DNA of 64,000 nucleotides from a bacterium. GTDB lineage: Bacteria; Bacteroidota; Ignavibacteria; Kapaibacteriales; UBA7675. A model generated the notes under the pieces. That model did no database searches. It was not told the origin of the DNA and saw only the letters and a program-made list of their open reading frames with translations. How positions within the stretch are numbered: position 1 is the first letter of the stretch; each line of letters opens with the position of its first letter. A program made the translations under genes and the position numbers. Where the stretch lies: contig JAUIKM010000008.1 of NCBI GenBank assembly GCA_030430495.1, forward strand, positions 62,001 through 126,000, read 5' to 3'. This document shows positions 56,948 to 64,000 of the stretch, in pieces.

Positions 56948-59905
56948 ATGCATCGCTTTCTACTGTTGGTTTTAGTCTGTCTGTTTGTGCCGGCTCTCAG
57001 TCTTGCACAAATTCAGGTAACGGATGCCGATATCAACGGCAACGTCACCTGGACGGCCGATAATGTTTACGTCCTTAACGGTTTTGTTTTTGTTGAAAAC
57101 GGCGAGTCGCTCACGATTGAGCCCGGTACGGTCATCCAGGCCAAACCCGGTCAGGGCGCCAACGCCAGTGCGCTGATCATTGCTCGCGGCGGCAAGATTT
57201 TTGCCGACGGCAACGCGTCCAATCCGATCATTTTCACGGCTGAAAACGACGACGTCACCAATCCCAACGACATTCCCAAACTGGCCAAAGGCCTCTGGGG
57301 CGGTCTGCTGATTCTTGGCAACGCCGTTGTTAACACCGCTTCCGGTACAGGCAACGTGGAAGGTCTGCCCGAGTCCGAGCGCACGGAATACGGCGGTCCG
57401 GACGACGACGACAACTCCGGTATCCTGCGTTACATCTCCATCCGTCACGGCGGCAGCCTGATTGGCGGCAACAACGAGATCAACGGTCTGACGCTCGCCG
57501 GCGTAGGTCGCGGAACGACGATCGAGCACATCGAGATCTTCTCGAACTTCGACGACGGTATCGAGTGGTTCGGCGGCACGGCTCAGGTCAAATACGCCAT
57601 CTCCGCTTTCTGCGGCGACGACGGTTTCGACTACGACGAAGGCTGGCGCGGCAAAGGCCAGTTCTGGCTGTCGATCCACGGCCCGAACGCCGGCGGTTCC
57701 GGCGGCGAGCACGACGGCGGCACCGAGCCGGAAGACGGCACACCCTATGCCGAGCCGCGCATCTACAACGCGACTTACATCGGTTCCGGCGTCGACAGCG
57801 AAAATGACGACAATACACTGGCCGTCAACCTGCGTGACAACGCCGGCGGCCACTACTACAACAGCATCATTACGGACTTCCCGGGTACGGGCGTCAATAT
57901 CGAGGATCTGGCCGACGGTCAGGACAGCCGCCAGCGCTACGAAGACGGTCAACTGACGTTCATGAACAACATCTGGTGGGACTTCGGTGCGGGCAACACG
58001 TTGAACGACATCATCCAGAATGACGGCGAATTCGGCGCTGCACTGGCAACGGCCTTTGCGGAAGGCGGCAACCTGGTTGAGAACCCGATGCTGACGAAGA
58101 TCAGCCGCACAGACGACAGAACCTTCGACCCGCGTCCCGCGACCGGTAGCCCGGCGATCGACGCCGACAATGCCGCTGCGGTTCCGGCCGACGGTTTCTT
58201 CGACAACGCCGGATTTGTCGGTGCGTTCAACGGCGTTCAAAACTGGACGCTCGGCTGGACGGCGCTGGATCAATACGGCTATATCTCCAACACGGACGTC
58301 GAACCGGAAGTTGTCAACGTCTTTGACAGCGACATGAACGGCGATGTTCTGTGGTCCGCGACAAACACCTACGTGCTGAACGGTTTTGTCTTTGTGGAAG
58401 ACGGTGAGTCGCTGACCATCGAACCGGGTACGGTCATCCAGGCCAAACCGGGTCAGGGCGCCAACGCCAGTGCGCTTATCATCGCGCGCGGCGGCCGCAT
58501 CAACGCCAACGGTACGTCGGAGAAACCGATCATCTTCACGGCTGAGGGCGACGACGTCAACGATCCGGCCGACATTCCCACCATGGCTCGCTCGCTCTGG
58601 GGCGGTCTGATCGTTCTCGGTAACGCGCGCACCAACACGGCGTCCGGTACCGGCAACGTCGAAGGCGTGCCCGAGTCGGTTCGCACCGAGTACGGCGGCG
58701 ACAATGACAATGACAACTCCGGTATCCTGCGCTACATCTCGATCCGTCACGGCGGCAGCCTGATCGGCGGTAACAACGAGATCAACGGTCTGACGCTCGG
58801 CGCCGTCGGCTCCGGTACGACGATCGAATACATCGAAATCTTCTCGAACTTCGACGACGGCATCGAATGGTTCGGCGGTACGGCTCAGGTCAAATACGCC
58901 GCCGCCATCTTCTGCGGCGACGACGGCTTCGACTACGACGAAGGCTGGCGCGGTAAAGGCCAATTCTGGCTGAACTACAACGAAGCCAATGCCGGTGGAT
59001 CCGCAGGTGAACACGACGGCGGCACGGAGCCGGAAGACGGCCAGCCCTATGCCGAGCCCAACATCTACAACGCCACGTACATCGGTTCCGGCGTAAACAG
59101 CACAAACGACGACAACACGATCGCGATCAACATGCGCGACAACGCCGGCGGTCACTACACCAACAGTATCATCACGGACTTCCCCGGCAAAGCTCTGTCG
59201 GTCGAAGACCTGAATGACGGTGAAGACAGCCGCAAGCGTTTCGAAAACGGCCAACTGTCCTTCCGCAACAACATCTGGTGGGGCTTCGGCGACGGCAATA
59301 CGCCGGCCGATTTCGTTGCGGGCGAGGGCGAATGGCAGACGGCGCTGATCAACGGTCTGACGTCCAACAACAACCTGGTTCAAGACCCGATGCTGGGCAA
59401 TATCGATGCACGCGGCGCCATGTGGATGTTCGACCCGCGTCCGGTTGCGGGCAGCCCGGCTCTGGATGCCGCCAACGTGGCCGACGTTCCTGGCGGAGAT
59501 CCCTTCTTTGTTCAAGCTCCGTACATCGGCGCATTTGGACAGGGCCAGAACTGGTTGACCTACAACAACTGGTCGGCCGCTTCGCAGTACGGCGTCATTT
59601 CCGACGTGATTGACGAGTCCATCGTCGACGCTCAGTCCTCCTCCGACGTCACCGTTCGCGCATTCCCGAACCCGACCGTCGACAATGTCTGGGTCCGTTA
59701 CAACCTGCCCAAAACGCAGCTTGTCACGATCAAACTGGTTGACGCTCGCGGCAACACGGTGATCTCCATCGTCGACGGCGAGCAGCGCATGGAAGGTGTG
59801 TACCAGTTTAACCTGGACGTGAGCGACCTGGCTGTCGGTGCGTACTTCTTCACTGTTGAAGCTGAAGGCGCCGCGGTAATGGAAACGATTAACATTGTGC
59901 GCTAA
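56948..59905 (+). CDS. Secreted two-repeat protein with T9SS type A-like sorting domain, partner of the TonB receptor
   Basis: MHRFLLLVLVCLFVPALSLAQ; duplicated YVLNGFVFVE(N/D)GESLTIEPGTVIQAKPGQGANASALIIARGG blocks; tail RAFPNPTVDNVWVRYNLPKTQLVTIKLVDARGNTV...LAVGAYFFTVEAEG. Confidence 0.85.
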   Translation: MHRFLLLVLVCLFVPALSLAQIQVTDADINGNVTWTADNVYVLNGFVFVENGESLTIEPGTVIQAKPGQGANASALIIARGGKIFADGNASNPIIFTAENDDVTNPNDIPKLAKGLWGGLLILGNAVVNTASGTGNVEGLPESERTEYGGPDDDDNSGILRYISIRHGGSLIGGNNEINGLTLAGVGRGTTIEHIEIFSNFDDGIEWFGGTAQVKYAISAFCGDDGFDYDEGWRGKGQFWLSIHGPNAGGSGGEHDGGTEPEDGTPYAEPRIYNATYIGSGVDSENDDNTLAVNLRDNAGGHYYNSIITDFPGTGVNIEDLADGQDSRQRYEDGQLTFMNNIWWDFGAGNTLNDIIQNDGEFGAALATAFAEGGNLVENPMLTKISRTDDRTFDPRPATGSPAIDADNAAAVPADGFFDNAGFVGAFNGVQNWTLGWTALDQYGYISNTDVEPEVVNVFDSDMNGDVLWSATNTYVLNGFVFVEDGESLTIEPGTVIQAKPGQGANASALIIARGGRINANGTSEKPIIFTAEGDDVNDPADIPTMARSLWGGLIVLGNARTNTASGTGNVEGVPESVRTEYGGDNDNDNSGILRYISIRHGGSLIGGNNEINGLTLGAVGSGTTIEYIEIFSNFDDGIEWFGGTAQVKYAAAIFCGDDGFDYDEGWRGKGQFWLNYNEANAGGSAGEHDGGTEPEDGQPYAEPNIYNATYIGSGVNSTNDDNTIAINMRDNAGGHYTNSIITDFPGKALSVEDLNDGEDSRKRFENGQLSFRNNIWWGFGDGNTPADFVAGEGEWQTALINGLTSNNNLVQDPMLGNIDARGAMWMFDPRPVAGSPALDAANVADVPGGDPFFVQAPYIGAFGQGQNWLTYNNWSAASQYGVISDVIDESIVDAQSSSDVTVRAFPNPTVDNVWVRYNLPKTQLVTIKLVDARGNTVISIVDGEQRMEGVYQFNLDVSDLAVGAYFFTVEAEGAAVMETINIVR
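57016..58260 (+). repeat. Internal gene duplication, unit 1
   Basis: ~415-aa unit, aligned by eye with unit 2. Confidence 0.85.
58315..59560 (+). repeat. Internal gene duplication, unit 2
   Basis: Includes GTACGGTCATCCAGGCCAAACC(C/G)GGTCAGGGCGCCAACGCCAGTGCGCT, near-identical to unit 1. Confidence 0.85.
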
Positions 59906-59988
59906 GAGCAGTGTTTAAGCGGTCTGACCGCGTGTTAAACACGGTTCCGGGCGCCTCCTGAAAGTGGGAGAGCCTTGCACTGGAGAAA

Positions 59989-60025
59989 GGGAGTTTCGAC
60001 CTCGGTCGGAGCTCCCTTGTTTATT
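59989..60025 (+). terminator. Intrinsic terminator
   Basis: GGGAGTTTCGACCTCGGTCGGAGCTCCCTTGTTTATTTT. Confidence 0.75.
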
Positions 60026-60233
60026 TTAAAGCACTGCACCCGATGGATTAAACGGGCCTTTTTACCGCCATCTGATTGCAGCGCCGTTCCGGCTCGCTTT
60101 CTGACCTTTTTGTTTGTTTTGCAGTTTTCAGCCTGACAATGAAATGTCGGTCATTTGGCAGCGCGAGAAAACTATACCCGATCCAATGAATGCTGTGAAC
60201 TTTTTGCATTTTACTGCGTAGGGTCGCCAATCG

Positions 60234-61103
60234 TTGATGAGTCAACTGTTGTCATATCAAGCACTACTCCCGGGGGAATGGTCCGGCATGAATCAGAGCG
60301 AGGAGACTGCGAACTTCAGGATTCGCAAGTTTTATATGGACTGTGTCGACGCAGCCGGGAACGGCCGCATCATGTACCACGCGCATCTGAATTGGGGGCG
60401 CCTGGCGTTCAACTACGTCGGCGATCTGCGTTTTTCGCAGGATGTGAGTCTCGGCACGCGCGGCAGACTTGTGCGCACGCCGCCGCCGCACTTTGCGCCT
60501 CGGACTCCGCGCACATTGACCTGGGACTGCCCGTCGCTTGACACTTCCGGCACGTGGACAAGCAAAAGGGACCTTGTATCAAAGCGCCTGCTGCAAACAG
60601 CCGAGGGAGAAGTTAACTGGACCTGTTTACAGCCCGCGGCCCATGCCGAAGTTAACAGTGGCGGCGCAAGGCGTTTAAGCGGGGCGGGATACACGGAGTG
60701 TCTGGATCTGACGATAAAACCCTGGCGTCTGCCGATAGAACAACTGCGCTGGGGGCGTTTCCTGGCTGAAAATGAATCAATTGTCTGGATCGAGTGGCGC
60801 GGCCCACATCCGCTGAACCTGGTGTTCCGCAACGGACGGCAGGTTGACGGCGCTCAGATTGGCGATCGGTCTGTCCGCGCAGGGCTTGACGACTGGGAGC
60901 TGCACTTTACCGACTCTTTAACGCTGCGCGAGGGAACGCTGCTCACAACGGTCTTCGATAAAATCCCGCTGATTAAACAGAGCATTCCCATGAGAATGTT
61001 AAACGCCCATGAATGCAAGTGGCGCAGCCGCGGCACATTTAGCTGTAAATCGGCATCGCCGGTCGGCGGCTGGGCAATTCACGAAAAAGTACAATGGCGG
61101 TAA
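60234..61103 (+). CDS. CrtC/AttH lipocalin-like hypothetical protein
   Basis: RIRKFYMDCVDAAGNGRIMYHAHLNWGRLAFNYVGDLRFS ... ECLDLTIKPWRLPIEQLRWGRFLAENESIVWIEWRGPHPLNLVFRNG; overlaps next gene by 10 nt; family assignment tentative. Confidence 0.55.
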   Translation: MMSQLLSYQALLPGEWSGMNQSEETANFRIRKFYMDCVDAAGNGRIMYHAHLNWGRLAFNYVGDLRFSQDVSLGTRGRLVRTPPPHFAPRTPRTLTWDCPSLDTSGTWTSKRDLVSKRLLQTAEGEVNWTCLQPAAHAEVNSGGARRLSGAGYTECLDLTIKPWRLPIEQLRWGRFLAENESIVWIEWRGPHPLNLVFRNGRQVDGAQIGDRSVRAGLDDWELHFTDSLTLREGTLLTTVFDKIPLIKQSIPMRMLNAHECKWRSRGTFSCKSASPVGGWAIHEKVQWR

Positions 61104-63043
61104 CAATGAAAAACAGCCTGAACGTTGGCGCTGTGTTGTACGGAGCGCTCTTTGTAATTGCTCTGCCTTTTCTGTTGATTTGCTGGTCTGTCGCTGCCGA
61201 ATCGCTGGTGTCGCTGCCCCTGCCGTCTGTCCCGTTGTTGGGGCTTTGTTTAAGCGCGGTGGGCGCGTCGTTGATGCTGGTCGCCATGTGGCAGCTCATG
61301 CGCCGCGGTGAAGGGCTGCCGATGAATCTTTATCCGCCGCGCAAATTTGTCGACAGCGGACTCTATCGTTTGGTCGCGCATCCGATCTACGTCGGCGCGT
61401 GTTTAAGTGTCGTTGGAGCTTCATTGTACTTTGAATCCGCCGCGGCATTCTGGTTGATCACGCCGGTGTTTGTTCTGTCGTGTCTTGCACTTCTGTTGGG
61501 TTATGAGGTCGAAGCCATTGAACAACGTTTCGGTCCGCGGCAAACAGAAAAGCTGTTGAGTTTACCGCTGGCTTCATCTGCCCCGGCTTCTTTGCGCGAT
61601 CGCATTAACGTCTATCTGCTTGTATTGATTCCCTGGTTGATTGTGTATGAGCTGGTGATATTTATCGGAGTGCCCGACGGAGCGATTTCGACATTGTTGC
61701 CGTTTGAAGCGCACTTCCCGGTTCTTGAATGGACTGAATTGTTTTACGCTTTTGCCTACGTGTTTGTAGCCGTATTCCCGGTCGTGGCGCGCCGGCGCGA
61801 TCAATTGCGTTCATTTTCGACTGCGGTCTTGTTTGCATCGGCGGTTGGATTTTTCCTGATGTTTATTCTTCCGCTGATTGCAGCGCCCAAAGCATTTGAG
61901 CCGACCGGCCTGCTCGGCGACATGTTAATGTTCGAGCGCGCGTACGACGCACCGACGGCGGCTTTTCCCTCGTTTCACGTGACGCTTGCATTTATAGCGG
62001 CCTGGGCATACGCTTTGGTCTGGCCGCGTATGAAAGTGGTGTGGTATACGCTTGCCTGTGCAATTGGACTGAGTTGTTTAACAACGGGAATGCACGGCCT
62101 GATAGATGTTGCGGGTGGGTTTATTCTGTTTGTTGCGACGGTTAAACGCAGCGTCATCTGGCGTCGGACGTTGGACCTTTGTCAGCGCGTCGCAAATTCC
62201 TGGAGCAGCCGGCGGATCGGTCCAGTCCGGATCATCAACTATGCGAAATACGCCGGAGCCGGCACGATGCTGGGGGTGTTGTTGATTGCGTTTGTGTTGG
62301 GGCCGGACTACATACCGGCGGTTTTGATAACGGGAATTGCATCCATCCTTGGCGCGGGAATCTGGGCACAGGTGGTGGAGGGAGCGAGCGGGCTTTCGCG
62401 ACCTTTTGGTTATTACGGCAGCATGGTCGCCGGATTGTTTTGCACGCTGGTGTATTCAGTATGTACGGATGTCGACTTCATGGTGTTGACCGGAGCGTTT
62501 GTTCTGGCGGCGCCCTGGATCCAGGCCGTTGGTCGTTTGCGCTGTTTTGTTCAGGGCTGCTGTCACGGCAAGGAGACGACGCCGGAGCTGGGAATCCGTC
62601 ATTTTCATCCAAAATCGCGTGTTTGCACGATGTCGAATCTGCGCGGCCGCCCGCTGCATGCGACGCCTTTGTATTCCATTATAGCCAACGTGGTTACAGG
62701 CTTTTTACTGCTGCGATTGTACTGGTCATCCGTCGACGCGGCGCTGATTGTCGGTTTGTACCTGATTCTGGCGGGCATTTCGCGTTTTGTCGAAGAGGCG
62801 TACCGCGGCGAGCCGCAGACGCCGTGGTGGGGTGGTTTGCGACTGTATCAGTGGGCGGCGGTCGCGAGTGTGCTCATCGGCATAGTTGTGACGATGTTTG
62901 CTTCCGGAACGACCTTGCCGCCGATGAGTTTTTCGTGGGAAGCGGTGCTGATCGCACTTTTTTTCGGCCTGGTAGTTTTTGTGGCCATGGGCGTGGATTT
63001 TCCGAAATCCGGCCGGAAATTGTCGAGGTTGGGACCGGTGTGA
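61094..63043 (+). CDS. Triple-domain membrane protein: ICMT/PEMT-like methyltransferase + PAP2-like phosphatase + Lgt-like diacylglyceryl transferase
   Basis: PRKFVDSGLYRLVAHPIYVGACLSVVGAS...LLGYEVEAIEQRFG (ICMT-like); FPSFHVTLAFIAAWAYAL...TTGMHGLIDVAGG (PAP2); GRLRCFVQGCCHGKETTPELGIRHFHPKSRV...LHATPLYSIIANV...ISRFVEEAYRG (Lgt-like). Confidence 0.8.
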   Translation: MAVTMKNSLNVGAVLYGALFVIALPFLLICWSVAAESLVSLPLPSVPLLGLCLSAVGASLMLVAMWQLMRRGEGLPMNLYPPRKFVDSGLYRLVAHPIYVGACLSVVGASLYFESAAAFWLITPVFVLSCLALLLGYEVEAIEQRFGPRQTEKLLSLPLASSAPASLRDRINVYLLVLIPWLIVYELVIFIGVPDGAISTLLPFEAHFPVLEWTELFYAFAYVFVAVFPVVARRRDQLRSFSTAVLFASAVGFFLMFILPLIAAPKAFEPTGLLGDMLMFERAYDAPTAAFPSFHVTLAFIAAWAYALVWPRMKVVWYTLACAIGLSCLTTGMHGLIDVAGGFILFVATVKRSVIWRRTLDLCQRVANSWSSRRIGPVRIINYAKYAGAGTMLGVLLIAFVLGPDYIPAVLITGIASILGAGIWAQVVEGASGLSRPFGYYGSMVAGLFCTLVYSVCTDVDFMVLTGAFVLAAPWIQAVGRLRCFVQGCCHGKETTPELGIRHFHPKSRVCTMSNLRGRPLHATPLYSIIANVVTGFLLLRLYWSSVDAALIVGLYLILAGISRFVEEAYRGEPQTPWWGGLRLYQWAAVASVLIGIVVTMFASGTTLPPMSFSWEAVLIALFFGLVVFVAMGVDFPKSGRKLSRLGPV

Positions 63044-63494
63044 GGATCAGTCCGTATTTTTGTGTGATTCAGCAATAAAATGAGCCTCAAAAATACGTAT
63101 AACTGACTACGTAGTAGTTGCGCTGGCTACAAATAGCCAGAACTGCAATTCCATACCGGTAATCGCACTTTTAACCAGTATTGGTCAATCAATCACTACT
63201 GCATTAATTGATAGAAGTCTCGTCAGGTTGACATATTGTGCTAGTATATTCTTGAATAATATGTAGCATGTTATATTCATGGTATTAACGGGTATATACG
63301 GTAGAGCATCAGTCTCATCCGTTCAGATCTTATTCCTGGCCTTTCATTACGTATTCTCCACATTGCTTGATGGGCGAAGTGTTATTCGTTACATATATTT
63401 GTTTTTAATGTTATTTGCTTAAATTGGGCGCAATTAAAAAAACGATACGCCTGGACATGGTGCTCAATCCTCAAATTGAACAGGTATCAAAAAG

Positions 63495-64000
63495 ATGTAT
63501 CTTCACTCGCAGCAATACCGGCTGTCGTTAGACGGAGAGCAAATTCAATCTGACTACTCACGGTCGGTTTGGTATTGGCGGGTAGTAAATTCCGAGAATT
63601 CTACCAAAGAGACTTTCCATCGGAACATATTATTATCAAAATGTAGAATCTCAATAAAAAAATCAGTCGCCCTTGCCCTGGCAGCGGCGACTGTCTGTTT
63701 TTGGGCCCTTTCACTCTTGTTTTCATTTTCAGTTCAGGCGCAGTGTGATCCACACAATTGTGATCCTGAAATCTGGACGTGGGAGACGCGAGTCGTCTAT
63801 TTATCCGACTTTCCAAACTGCCCGATTGAGCTGGTCTACAAGTTGCGTGTTTGTGATCAAGCTATCACCGAGCTGCGGCTGGCTGGATTTACTCTGAAAC
63901 AGGACGATGACCCCGATTGTCAGCAACTCTACGGATACCTCGTCAGTCCGGAGGGCGATGTCAGAATTGACAGGTTGAAAACGACATTTGAGGACATGTT
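63495..64000 (+). CDS. Secreted protein, N-terminal part (runs off right edge); start uncertain
   Basis: Open frame to window end; hydrophobic signal-like SVALALAAATVCFWALSLLFSFSVQAQ then CDPHNCDPEIWTWETRVVYLSDFPNCPIELVYKLRVCDQ. Confidence 0.55.
   Translation, partial: MYLHSQQYRLSLDGEQIQSDYSRSVWYWRVVNSENSTKETFHRNILLSKCRISIKKSVALALAAATVCFWALSLLFSFSVQAQCDPHNCDPEIWTWETRVVYLSDFPNCPIELVYKLRVCDQAITELRLAGFTLKQDDDPDCQQLYGYLVSPEGDVRIDRLKTTFEDM

Noticed and set aside
56972-59515. 847-aa ORF on the minus strand (also 42199-44160, 28410-29945, 4494-5228, 13975-14979)
   Set aside because: Fully antisense to well-supported genes; Arg/Val/Asp-rich translations typical of shadow ORFs created by high-GC codon bias.
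63226-63262. TTGACA followed by TAGTATATT as a sigma70-like promoter
   Set aside because: Spacing to any -10-like box is wrong (11 or >20 nt), and FCB-group promoters differ from the E. coli consensus.

Overview
64-kb window from a GC-rich didermic bacterium. Gene content (candidate T9SS type A C-terminal sorting domains, PD40-OmpA proteins, TonB receptor with CarboxypepD_reg-like domain, KdsB, Omp85 and FadL porins) suggests the FCB group (Bacteroidota / Ignavibacteria / Kapabacteria-like); this is inference only. The left and right thirds are mostly recognisable housekeeping and envelope genes: MATE pump, GT2, an antiporter-DUF389 fusion, Cys/Met PLP enzyme, Omp85-like, FadL, GDSL lipoprotein, acyl-CoA carboxylase beta, fused E1 alpha/beta, RelA/SpoT, RsmB, kdsB, plsC, thioredoxin and a TonB receptor. 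The centre (about 24.0-47.9 kb) is the notable part. A PorE-like PD40/double-OmpA protein is followed by seven consecutive paralogous genes for large (~830-960 aa) secreted proteins with IgGFc-binding-like N-terminal regions, choice-of-anchor-D-like repeats and T9SS-like tails, in two subfamilies. The array ends in a scar: a 97-bp direct repeat flanks a group II intron 5' fragment and an IS4-family transposase carrying an in-frame TGA. At the right end is a predicted ICMT + PAP2 + Lgt-like triple-domain membrane protein overlapping a lipocalin/CrtC-like gene. All identities come from reading motifs by eye; no database search was run.
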